Positions 49,439 through 59,431 of a stretch of 64,000 bases of DNA are shown here, one piece after another. The stretch is from Syngnathus acus (Eukaryota > Chordata > Actinopteri > Syngnathiformes > Syngnathidae), in the NCBI RefSeq assembly GCF_901709675.1, contig NC_051088.1:8522193-8586192 (forward strand), in the 5' to 3' direction. Position numbers and translations under genes: made by a program. The first letter of the stretch is position 1, and each line of letters opens with the position of its first letter. The notes under the pieces were generated by a model, which saw only the letters and a program-made list of their open reading frames with translations, made no database searches and was not told the origin of the DNA.

Positions 49439-52110
49439 GATACAAGTCTACTTTTAGCTTATTTTTTTCCGATTTTTCATTTCACTGCTGCTGTTTCATA
49501 CTTTTGCAGGGGTATCATTTCAGTACTGCTATCAAGGTACTTCATGCTAGTTGGATCTCAAGGCGTTTCTGGGCTCCTGCTTCCATTTATCCCTTTTTGT
49601 TTTTTTTCTCTGTGGCTGACAAGCTGGAAAACAACCTGAGTGGGCAGAGTTGAGGAAGGGGCAGAGGCCAAGCCAACACAAATCTGATCCAAAACAGCCC
49701 ATGCCAAGGTAAACACACAGTGAGCAGGATGGAAGCTGAAGATGCAAATAGAGACAGATTATAGTTGTTTGACATGTATCCCTTCCCATCTGATTCCCAT
49801 CCTGGAGAATGAACCGTTGCAATCTGCTCAGAAAGGAGTGTCACTAGCTGAGAAAAGAAAACAAGAGACCTCCCTTCATTTATGGAGGGATTTGGTAGGA
49901 AATATATTTTTTTCAAAATGGCTAACTACAAGATGACAAACATAATAAGGATAATGCAGCACACTGAACTATTTGATAGTTATGCCTTTTAAACTATGTA
50001 CCGTATACATATACGTTAGATCTTTGCCTGAATTTATATGCTGTACAGATGTTCCAGGAGTCCTTCAGCAAAGCGTCTTGTGAAGAATGCACAACTCCAC
50101 CCATATATGTACATGTCAAGTTGTCCTGGAAGACATCTGGCTTCCTTCAGTTTTGACAGTATTCCCTAAGTCTGAGTATGTTTTTTTCCAGCAGGACAAT
50201 AGCCAAATGAAGACGTGGATGTCGGACAGCAAAGCCAGCCTATCCTATCTTCCAGATCTGATCCCTACTGAAAAGTGATACAAAAGAAAAATGGCCACAA
50301 GCCAGCAAGCAAAATTGAGCTAACTGATTATTATTTTTTGTGCCACGTGACAAAGTCACCTAGAGCATACTGTAATTTAAAAATATGATTTTCCATTTAA
50401 TTCTGTATTGATTTAAAACTAAAACATTAGCATTTAGTTTTTAAAATGGTTCCACCCACATTGCCAGAAGTGCTTTGAAATTTTTGTAAATTAAGATTTA
50501 GTTGCAGTGAGAACACAATCCTCAGTAACACTGGCAGACAGTTTAGTGTATGATTTAGTTTGCTTAGTGAAAAAGTAAACTCAATCAATAGTTGACATAA
50601 GTCAGCGTATAGACTTCTTGCAGAGAGTAACTCATTTTCTTGCTTGGCCCTTTCATTCCCCATCATATTTTATGAGGTGTGGCGGCTCCAATTGCCTCGA
50701 GACTTTCTATGCTTTGACAGTATCTGAATGGAGACAACACCAAGGTCATGTCAGCGCTGCAAACGTGACCGTGGGTGCATCCACCCACTGAGATTGTGGG
50801 AAGACTAGGTCAGTGCATTCAAGCTGGATGTAGCGTAGAAGTAAATTAGACAAAAATAGTTGAATGTAACCTCTTAGACTCTACGGCCCTGAGAACCTAA
50901 TCAATACTTGGAATTGACATTGTGATCCCCAAAGTGTCTACAGGCATCAAAGAGTTGAATCAGAAAGTATTGAAAGTGGCAGTTTGGTGTCTGCAAGTAT
51001 TCAACAGTATTAAATATTTGTTATGGATGAGATGTGTAGAGCAAATTTATTTATTTTATTATTTTTATTTATTTATTTTTTATTTTTTATTTATTATTTA
51101 TTAATTAATTTTTTTTGACGATATGCCTGAAGCAATATGAGCAGTACTCAAACTAGCGCAGTCATTCTTACTTTGTCATTTCACCATGCAAATCACTAAT
51201 GGAGTGAGTGTCCTTTACTGTAAAAGGAGTGTTGCTGGATGGTTCATGTGTGATGTGCAGATGGACACTTGGACAAAGCAGGTGGGGTGCCAGACGGACA
51301 GACTGGTGGCCATGATATCTTGTCACAGTCCTTCAAAGGATGCAGCACCAACGCATCCCAGCCCCACTCACAAACAGTGTTTTTGGGAATTGAAAGAGGT
51401 GATCAATGCCATCTGCAGTGGAGATTTCTCAATTGTATTGCGCGAAAAGACAAGATGTGATGGTTTTGCTCGACAGTGGCATAACATTTAACAAAGTTCA
51501 TTATTGTGCTTGGAGTTAAATTGCTCTAATAAATCATGTGTGTGAGAAATGTGTCTGAGTAAAAGTTCGTTCCGACCATCCTTGTAGGCAAGGCCGAACT
51601 TGAACAAATAAATAGCCATGGCATTTTATGACGAGACTGGCCCCTCTTAGTTAGCAGGGCACAAAAAAAAAAAAACACTTGTGATCACATTTCTCCCAAA
51701 AAGGGAAAATTTCCAAAGAATAATCAAGGCCAACGCCATTGTCCTCCAAAGTCAAAGCAGCCTCATTCTCTTCCTCTCTAGCTTAGACCCCTGATAACTT
51801 TCCCAACAAAAGCGAAGACCTTGCGCCTCCTCTCGATCTGCTGTCTGTGAACTCTTAGCAGTTCCCTCCTAAGTAGGCTCTCTATGTCATCTTTTGAGCG
51901 GTTAAGAAAATAAGCTTCAGCATAAACTCTACGTGGTTAGGTTTTTTTTATGATCTTCAGCTCTCTGGTGGACATGTCTCCATTTTGACATTCCAGTTAC
52001 ATATGTGCTGCAATTAATTGGCTTGTTAAAGGCCAGGCATACAAAACAAAATAAAGCATGACGTTTGAGGCTTTGTAGAATTTTGCTTTTGGGGATGTTT
52101 TGTGGTCCAG
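49439..52110. other. No gene seen; AT-rich tract
   Basis: The part 51043-51117 is an impure ATTT/TTA tract. The stretch 51550-51660 (ataaatagccatggcatttt, gacgagactggcccctc) has the look of conserved noncoding DNA, without proof. Frames at 49547-49936 on both strands and 51186-51491 are unrecognised. Confidence 0.45.
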
Positions 52111-52141
52111 ATGATGGATGGATGGATGGATGCATGGATGG
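52111..52141. repeat. Short (GGAT)n run
   Basis: About six GGAT-type units lie with one gcat interruption. It is the SINE-tail unit again, without an adjoining SINE body. Confidence 0.85.
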
Positions 52142-52417
52142 AAAAATGGTGCAACAACCTAAATCATCGACATACTTTTTAACACTCATGCTTAGAGTTG
52201 TTTTATCTTTTTCAGTGAGTGCTACCTATTCAGCACAACCAAAGTAACAAAGAACAGGCTTGGATGTGGCAGTATAGAGCGCCCGAAGGAGAGGGATGAG
52301 ATGATACAAGATATGGCAACGTGTGATTGAGCAACCAGAGCTTAAACCAGGCCATGCACAGCTCTGTGAAAGGACCATAGCATCTGACAACATGAGGGAC
52401 CCCATGATAGTCATAAC

Positions 52418-52680
52418 ACCGGCCTTCCTATGTGGAGATTCTATATGCTCGAGTGGGCTTTCTTCAGGTACTTTTCTTTCCTTGTACATTCTGAAAACAT
52501 GTTAATTGGACACACAAAATTGTCCCTTGGCGTGGATGTACGTGTGACTGGTCGGTCTATATGTGTCATGCAGTTCAGACTGCACCCCGCCTCTCCTGCA
52601 AAGTCAGCTGGGATTGGCTGTAGCAAACCCAAGACCCTAATGAGCATAAACGGTACGGAGGATGGCTGGATCAGTTGGCT
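52418..52680 (+). mobile_element. Old headless SINE copy
   Basis: The landmarks run in order: accggccttcctatgtggag, tcaggtacttttctttc, cattctgaaaacatgttaat, ggacacacaaaattgtccc, cccgcctctcctgcaaagtc, agctgggattggctgtag, cggtacggaggatggctgga. They follow the SINE body from just after the B box to the start of the tail. The tRNA-like head is missing or unrecognisable and no TSD is seen. Confidence 0.75.
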
Positions 52681-52689
52681 ATGCAAATT

Positions 52690-54061
52690 ATGAATCGTTT
52701 TGAGGTCCAGACTTTTGCCCTGAGAAATCCCTTGCTACCCCGAATTGTAAATGACGATCCCTGGCATTTTTACAAATTCAAACAACTATGCAGCCACTGA
52801 ATGCACCTTCTAAATATCAGGGTGCCAAATTTTGGGATGCATGCAATTCCAATATTTACATTAATCCATCGCCATTTTTCATCGTTCTCATGTTAATTGA
52901 GCAAACATTAAGTCTCCGTACTATGCTAATGTTATGACAGTGTGCAGTTTATCACAGTTTAAGACTCACTCTGTCCCTTGGTTGCCTTGTCAAAAGCATG
53001 CATCTCTGGCTGCTCTCCTCCCTGCCTGCTCCTCTTATCTTCATCTTTGAGTTAAAACCTGCTTATTGCTGGCGCACTGCTGTGGCCACAATGAGATTTT
53101 TTTTTTTAAATGTCTTTACACACAACCTTTATGCAGCCTCTTCGTTTTCTGCTTTGGTTCTGCTAAATTGCCACCTCTTTGACACCCACACTCAACACTG
53201 TGAAACTCGCGGTAGGTACAGAGGACATTGCATCGATGAAAATGCACCAATGGGTTGCTCCTTCCAAAGTGCAGGTTGGGAAAGAAGCACATTTTATAAG
53301 CTTGTTGCAGTTTGTAAAATCACTCTCACCTCATTTTGCATTCACATTTACATACAGATTTACTAACAAGTGTGAAAAATATATAACATGCTGGTATACA
53401 ATGAGAGTTAATGCTTTAGGGAGCTACTGTATATTTTAAATAGAAGATAGCATTTTAATTAGTTACTTATGATTATATTTTAATTTTAATTATTGTCTCT
53501 AATCATTTATGTGCACCACTTTCTTACAGCCGTCGTTACATAAATAAAAATTGAGTTTTACCTAAATTATTACAGGGCACTCAATTTAAGAAAGATTATT
53601 TTTTTAAAGCCAAAAACAGACACACGTTACTCTAGCTGGGACTCGACTCAGTGAAATCATCACCGACTAATTCACTAATAAAGCCATGGGAATTAGTCAA
53701 TCCGCTTTACAATCATGGTATACACAATACCAAGCCAATGCCTTTCTCATGTTGCATTCCAGTAAGGTGGGAAGTAGAATTGATCCCACTTGGATTTTAC
53801 CAGTTTCAAACTCAAAGCGTTTGAGACTAATGTAAACAGAAAAGATGGCTGATTCTAATTGATTTTTGTATGTTGTTCTCGTTTAGCACAACACGTGTGG
53901 ACCTCCAGCAAACCTTCATAACCTTCATTAATTTACAAATCTCAAAGCATATGCTACATTTCACTAAATATCTTTATGCATCTGTATAACGGCATATCAG
54001 TCAGTACAAATCCCGATGTATTATGTGAAGTTACAGTATTTTGAAGGATACAAAAATTTAT
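52690..54061. other. No gene seen
   Basis: Unique AT-rich DNA. A 122-codon plus-strand frame at 52998-53366 overlaps another in a second frame and has no recognisable domain. A T run lies at 53097-53106. Confidence 0.5.
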
Positions 54062-54137
54062 CTGCTCAAAGTCAGCTCGGATAGGGTTGAAAAGGGTTTA
54101 AATGAATAAGTGGTGATGAAAATGGATGGATGGATAA
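54062..54137 (+). mobile_element. Relic of SINE 3' end
   Basis: Gctcaaagtcagctcggata, then gggtttaaatgaataagtgg, then gatgaaaatggatggatgga corresponds to the SINE 3' segment (gacagctgggatagg ... aagcggtacagaaaatggatgg) with its short tail. Confidence 0.65.
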
Positions 54138-54998
54138 CTGTGAGCTCATTTAAAAACAATGCCCACCAATGATTGTTTTCTTTTTTGAAAAATCCAGGCA
54201 TAATTCTTTTTTTTTTTACAGCTCCGCAATATATTGAGTTTTCTTTGTGGTCATGCTGGCACGGAGATGGCCTTCCCCAAACTGTTAACAAAAAGTTGGA
54301 AGCATACAAAATACCTTGGTAGCATGAGGAAATAACAAAGAAAGAAATCCAGTCAACCGCTTAATTTATTGAGTGGCCTATTCTTTGTGCATCTTTGTTC
54401 TTAGTGCATAAAGAGTATGTTGGCTCACTTTTTCACTCGCTCTTGGAGCACACGCAAAGAAAAGGAAATCTCAGTCCCAATTATTTTTCCGAAATCACAG
54501 AATAATTTATGGACCCCCCCTTTTTTCCCTTCACAAATGCTGTCACTGAATTTCAAGAAGCATAAAAGTCCTAGTCTAACTGACTTTCCAGTCTTGATTA
54601 TGGAGGCTTTGCAGGACTTTTCTTCCTCAACAACAAGGTTGCCATGGCAACACCTTCAGGTTCCAATCACTTGATGCCGTTTCCTAAAGGTGTGTATGGA
54701 TGGTGTTTTAATGACGTCTGTTTTTTTTTTGCTTATTCCTATACATCCTGATTGTTATGGTTATACTTTTTTAAAATTCCGTGCACGTACTTCAGTATGT
54801 TTTTTTATTATGTTAGAGAATCCGAGTTGATTTAATATCATTAAAGACTTTATGGTAAACAACACTAATAGTGCCAGCAGTCACATTCATTGCCTGGAGG
54901 AGGTTCAAATGTGGCTAAAGACAGGGGAGCATTAGCATGTGCAAATTGGCATTTAACCACAGCCAGTTGCACAGTTTTTTTTGCAAAGGTCTGTATGT
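54138..54998. other. No gene seen
   Basis: Unique DNA with T runs at 54209-54218 and 54719-54730. Short frames at 54058-54309 (minus) and 54417-54674 (plus) are not recognised. Confidence 0.5.
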
Positions 54999-55001
54999 GC
55001 G

Positions 55002-55096
<95 letters not shown>

Positions 55097-55112
55097 ACAG
55101 ACACACACACAC
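54999..55112. repeat. (CA)n microsatellite
   Basis: About 114 bases of CA repeat begin with gcgcacgc and have two agacac interruptions near the right end. This is similar in design, but mirrored, to the array at 24970-25105. Confidence 0.97.
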
Positions 55113-55684
55113 GATGAAACTAGCAGGAAACACACATGAGAAAGTAGAGTAAGTAAATAAAACAGGAACCACAAAACATTGAGCAGACATTATGAATGTC
55201 AACTGTCATTCATTGTTTCTGAGTGTATTTGGTTTCCTGACCTCACTGATTTATGTAATACTATAAAAGCAATTATCTCACTCTGAAATTAGACAGATTA
55301 CAGTTCTGTAAAAGTGGTATCATGGGTAAGGAGAATTAAAGTCAAAGTCAAAGTCTGCTTTATCGTCAATTTCTTCACGTCAAGACACACAAAGAGATCG
55401 AAATTGCGTTTCCTACTCTCCCACGGTGACAAGACATATTACATATTATATATATATATTATATTATATTGGTCCACGGACAAATAAACATTCAAGTAAA
55501 CAATACAAAAAGTAAAAACAAGAAGGCACATACAATGAATAAATAAGAGCAATGAATAAATAAATAAATAAGAGCAACATGGTTGAAATGGAGCAATGGT
55601 GCATACAGCAGACAGTCAGTATATAGCGCAAAAGTACAGGAGGAGTAGTGCAAGGCAGCCAACGTGGCCCAAAAGGCCAGGACG

Positions 55685-56578
55685 TTATGCACCCGAGAGT
55701 AGAGGGGGGAGAGAGTTCAGGATCCTAACAGCCTGGAGTATGAAGCTGTTGGTGAGTCTGGTGGTGCAGGAGCGCAGGCTTCTGTACCTCTTCCCAGAGG
55801 GCAGTAGATCAAAAAAAGTGTGAGCGGGGTGACTCACATCACTCACAATCGTGGTCACCTTGCGGGTGAGATGGGAGGTGTAAAAGTCCTTCAGGGAGGG
55901 GAGTGAAGCACCAATAATCCTACCAGCTGTGTTCACTATGCGCTGCAGGGCCTTCATGTTGTATTCAGTGCAGCTTCCACCCCACACAGCGATACAACTG
56001 GAGAGGACGCTCTCAATGGTGCCACGGTAGGATGTGGTCATGATGGCTGGTGGAGCACTCGCTCGCCTGAGTTTCCGCAGGAAGTATAGGCGGCGCTGAG
56101 CTTTCTTCACCAGTGATGCAGTGTTGGTGGTCCAGGAGAGGTCTTCACTGATTTGCACCCCCAGGAATCTGGTGCTGCTCATTCTCTCCACCACAGCACC
56201 GTCAATGGTCAGTGGCAGGTGTTGGGTGTGACCCTTCCAGAAGTCAACAACAATCTCCTTGGTCTTGCTGACGTTCAGCAGGAGGTTGTTGTCCCTGCAC
56301 CACATGGTCAGAAGGTCAAGCGCCGACCTGTATTGAGTCTCGTCGCCCTCGGTGATGAGACCCACCAGACTCGTGTCGTCAGCAAATTTCACTATGCGGT
56401 TGTTGCTGTAGGTTGCAGTGCAGTCATGCGTCAGCAGGGTGAAGAGCAGCGGACTGAGCACGCAGCCTTGGGGGGCCCCCGTGCTCAGCGTGATGCTAGT
56501 TGAGATATTGTCGCCAACACGTACTACTTGAGGCCTCTGACAGAGGAAGTCCAGTAGCCAGTTGCAGAGGTACGTAGG
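55685..56578 (-). pseudogene. LINE reverse transcriptase, C-terminal part
   Basis: The frame carries the downstream RT motifs. [13 protein letters not shown] comes first, then the catalytic FADD box (codons near 56386-56375), then [16 protein letters not shown] and the [15 protein letters not shown] block. After these comes the C-terminal region that fish L2-like elements share ([11 protein letters not shown], then [12 protein letters not shown]). It ends at a normal stop at 55685. The good reading begins at about 56575. Upstream of this a 4-base duplication (tacgtaggta at 56571-56580) puts it out of frame with the rest of the RT. Length and motif order match the last third or so of a LINE ORF2. 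Antisense frames over this region (for example 56153-56503) are shadows. Confidence 0.92.
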
Positions 56579-57517
56579 TACTGAGTCCCAGTTTGTCGAA
56601 TTTGCAGATGAGTCGCTGTGGTACAATGGTGTTGAATGCAGAACTGAAGTCCACAAACAGCAATCTCACATACAAGTCTCTTTTTTCCAGGTGGGTGAGG
56701 GCTCAGTGGAGGGCAGAGCAGATTGTATCCTCAGAGGACCATTTGGCTCGGTATGCAAACTGGGAGGGGTCAAGGGTGGGGGGGGAGAATGGATCTGATG
56801 TGTGTCATGACAAGCCGCTCAAAGCACTTCATGATGATGGGTGTCAGTGCCACGGGGCGGTAGTCATTGAAGCAGGATGGAGCAGTTTTCTTCGACACAG
56901 GTATGATGGTGGCAGCCTTGAAACATGATGGGACGATGGCTTGCTGCAGGGAAGTGTTAAAGATGTCTGTGAAGACACCCTTAAGCTCCTCAGCGCAGTC
57001 CTTCACCGCTCGACCTGGGATGTTGTCTGGGCCTGCCGCCTTACGGATGTTGATAGCAGCAAGTGTCCTCCTCACGCTATCGGCAGAGAGGCACAGGGGC
57101 TGCTCGTGTGGAGGGGGAGGGGTCTTCAGTGGGCAAGTGCTGTTCTGAGCGTCAAAGCGAGCAAAGAAGTGGTTCAGATCGTTGAGCAGAGGGATGTTGC
57201 CCTCACAGATCTGCGGCGCGGGCTTGTAGTCCGTGATGGTCTGAATGCCCTGCCATAGGCTTCGTGCGTTCCTGCTGTCTTTGAAGTGGGCGGTAATCTT
57301 GCAAGTGAATGCCTTTTTCGCTTCCTTGATGCTACGGGACAGGTTGGCCCTCGCTGTTCTCATGCCAGCTTCATCCCCAGTTCTGTAGGCTTTGTCTCTG
57401 GCCCTCAGCAGCCTGAGGACATCGCCTGTCAGCCATGGCTTCCAGTTCGCCCGAGTGATGATGTATTTCGTGTGGGTCACATCATCAATGCACTTTGTGA
57501 TGGAAGAGGTTACAGAG
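56579..57517 (-). pseudogene. LINE ORF2 region upstream of and including early RT motifs, broken
   Basis: The homologous reading begins at about 57517, just inside the truncation point, and runs in one frame to about 56786. It includes KAAGPDNIPGRAVK and the NDYRPVALTPIIMKCFERLV block. A run of eight G at 56778-56785 (plus strand) shifts the frame by one, since seven would keep the expected reading into the LDPSQFAYRA segment. An in-frame TGA lies at 56703-56705 (complement), where the neighbours suggest an ancestral CGA, so it is probably a CpG transition. After it the reading continues through [12 protein letters not shown], which holds the first catalytic aspartate (codon 56649-56651). A 4-base duplication near 56571-56580 then shifts the frame again. 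The G-run change could be a sequencing or assembly error. The other two are hard to dismiss that way. Confidence 0.88.
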
Positions 57518-57530
57518 TCTGTAAATTAAA

Positions 57531-57607
57531 TATTTCATTTAGTCTGCAATTTTCATCACTTCATAGAAGATTGAGCCGATGTAATTAATCAAGCCCTTCA
57601 ACGCAAT
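57531..57607. other. Short spacer
   Basis: AT-rich sequence between the LINE and the MITE. Nothing is seen. Confidence 0.5.
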
Positions 57608-57609
57608 TA

Positions 57610-57779
57610 CCGTAATTTTCGGACTATAAGTCGCACCGGAGTATAAGTCGCACCAGCCATAAAATGCCCAAAAAAGTGAAAAAAAAACATATATATGTAT
57701 ATAAGTCGCTCCTGAGTATAAGTCGCCCCCCCACCCAAACTATGAAAAAAAACCGCGACTTATAGTCCGAAAATTACGG
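57610..57779. mobile_element. Internally deleted copy of the TA-flanked MITE
   Basis: The ends are the same as at 48635-49436: ccgtaattttcggactataa at the left and the complement of it at 57760-57779, with TA on each side (57608-57609 and 57780-57781). The interior order is reversed relative to the first copy. There the left side reads catagtttgggtgggggggc, and here the right side reads its complement (gcccccccacccaaactatg). This copy is therefore inserted in the opposite orientation and has lost most of the interior (170 bp against 802 bp). Confidence 0.88.
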
Positions 57780-57781
57780 TA

Positions 57782-58077
57782 CATATATTTTAATTTGGTA
57801 CATTTGGTACAATAGGATTATTTTTGATGACATACAAAGATTCTTGTTTGTCACAATTTGGAGAAAGACAAACCTTAAAATAAAAAACTGTCAAAAGAAG
57901 GAGATGACATGTATGTTTACTTGTGATTTTTAGCACCCATTTCTTTTTTCCCCTCAGTGACTTGCTACCAGAATTTGCACACTAATCCAGCCCTGACATT
58001 TTGCCTGTTATTGAGGTTTGGTAAAGATATTGGATTAACAACAGATTAAAGAAAATGAATGCTTCATAATGAGAAAT
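57782..58077. other. No gene seen
   Basis: Unique AT-rich stretch between two MITE copies. No feature is visible. Confidence 0.5.
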
Positions 58078-58138
58078 ACCATCATTTCTGGACTACAAGA
58101 CACACCTGATTATAAGTCGCATGAGCAAAAATTAGGGG
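58078..58138. mobile_element. Decayed fragment of the same MITE type
   Basis: Accatcatttctggactaca, then agacacacctgattataagt, then cgcatgagcaaaaatta resembles the left end of the 57610 copy with many substitutions. The other end is not seen. Confidence 0.5.
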
Positions 58139-58873
58139 AAGATTTTCCATCCATTGCTGGATGACTCATCTGCCTCAAGGTGCAGCTGCAAAAGTATTTA
58201 TGAGATGTTGGTTCAATGAAATTAAGAAAAAATTGAGCGGGACGAGAAATCCGGACGCGGACAAATTATTAGCATTTACAGGCACATTTTATATACACAC
58301 GTGCACACGCACGCACACACACATACACATGTTTGACAAAAACAAGGTTTTAGTAAGGTGTTGGACACTGATAACTACTACTGCACTTTTACATGGACCT
58401 TGGGCTGACGAAGTGAAGTGCTCACAAATATGGAGGCTGTGCTGATGAGCAATATAGCAGTGCTTTGAGCCTTGAACAGCAGAGGAAGGTTTTAAAGTTT
58501 TGATTTGTCTTTAATGCTATCTTTCCCAAGACACGCAAAATGTTGTACCTATACATAAAATTTATAAGAAGGGTATATACTAAGGAAGGAATGAAAACGA
58601 ATTTGAATGGTATAATAATTGATTAAAAAACAATAATTGAAAAATTTGCATTGGATTTAATTATGAATTGTAATAATGAAAAATAAAAATATCTCAAAAA
58701 TCTGAAAAAGGTAAATGAGTGTCAAGCATAGGGTTAAAGCCATCTCCGATTAAAATTAGCTAATGACCAATGTATAATAATTTGGCTAAATAAAGTGGCT
58801 TTTTTCGTATCATCAATGCTCCTAGCTCTCCTTTCAAAATATAAGTTGAGAATGAAAAGAAAGACTAGATAAC
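58139..58873. other. No gene seen
   Basis: Unique AT-rich DNA with a short impure CA run at about 58294-58327. A 94-codon frame at 58161-58445 crosses the CA run and is not recognised. Confidence 0.5.
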
Positions 58874-58887
58874 AAGCAACAGCTACA

Positions 58888-59039
58888 GGAGTCGCTGATG
58901 GTGTAGGGGTACACTTGCCTGTCTTGTGTGCCGACACCGTGAGTTCGATTCCCGCATATGACGGTGTCAGTGTGCGTGTGCGTGTGTGTGTGCGTGCGTG
59001 CGTGTGTGTGTGTGTGATACAAAAAAACAATAAATGAAA
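58888..59039 (+). mobile_element. tRNA-derived SINE, second family, with GT-rich tail
   Basis: A tRNA-like head is clear. A box TGGTGTAGGGG is at 58899-58909 and B box AGTTCGATTCC at 58942-58952, 32 bases apart as in tRNA genes. After the head come tgacggtgtcagtg, a GTGTGC-rich tract (58968-59017) and a short AT-rich end. The 5' TSD AAGCAACAGCTACA is at 58874-58887. Its 3' partner is split by the following SINE (59043-59052 and 59418-59431). The head alone is not a functional tRNA gene: the acceptor stem has no partner. Confidence 0.85.
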
Positions 59040-59052
59040 ATGAAGCAACAGC

Positions 59053-59414
59053 AGCGGCTCGGTGGCGCACTGGGTAGCACGTCCGCCTCACAGTTAGGAG
59101 GGTGCGGGTTCGATTCCACCTCCGGCTCTCCCTGTGTGGAGTTTGCATGTTCTCCCCGGGCCCGCGTGGGTTTTCTCCGGGCACTCCGGTTTCCCCCCAC
59201 ATCCCAAAAACATGCTTGGTAGGCCGATTGAGCACTCCAAATTGTCCCTAGGTGTGAGTGCGAGTGCGAATGGTTGTTTGTCTCTGTGTGCCCTGCGATT
59301 GGCTGGCAACCGGTTCAGGGTGTCCCCCGCCTACTGCCCAATGACAGCTGGGATAGGCTCCAGAATGCCCGCGACCCCCGTGGGGACTAAGCGGTACAGA
59401 AAATGGATGGATGG
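59053..59414 (+). mobile_element. Young SINE inserted in the TSD of the first SINE
   Basis: This is a full-length plus-strand copy of the main family. It has an A box near TGGCGCACTGG (59063-59073), a B box GGTTCGATTCC (59107-59117), the full body, and a short ggatgg tail ending at about 59414. Its own TSD, ATGAAGCAACAGC, lies at 59040-59052 and 59415-59427. The ATG at the right may be partly tail, so the certain part is AAGCAACAGC. It lies inside the 3' target-site duplication left by the SINE at 58888-59039, so it is the later of the two. Minus-strand frames crossing it recur in the other copies and are not genes. Confidence 0.95.
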
Positions 59415-59431
59415 ATGAAGCAACAGCTACA

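Larger units (their letters stand above)
55341..57523 (-). mobile_element. 5'-truncated L2-like LINE (non-LTR retrotransposon)
   Basis: On the minus strand this 2.2-kb element contains the region upstream of the reverse transcriptase (RT), the RT itself and a 3' untranslated region. It ends at 55341-55362 in tandem (TTTGAC) units, the kind of short-repeat tail used by L2/CR1-type LINEs. The endonuclease and 5' end are missing, as usual for incomplete reverse transcription. The flanks share AATTAAA (55334-55340 and 57524-57530), a possible 7-bp TSD, but this is weak because the region is AT-rich. The coding part is broken by three lesions (see the two pseudogene entries), so this copy cannot make its protein. 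The clade is judged from the protein's overall look and the tail. Confidence 0.9.

Noticed and set aside
56153-57588. Plus-strand frames of 75-116 codons in the LINE
   Set aside because: They are antisense to the reverse transcriptase and have no homology of their own.
58888-58965. Possible tRNA gene
   Set aside because: A and B boxes are present but the acceptor stem cannot pair and a TSD flanks the element. It is the head of a SINE.
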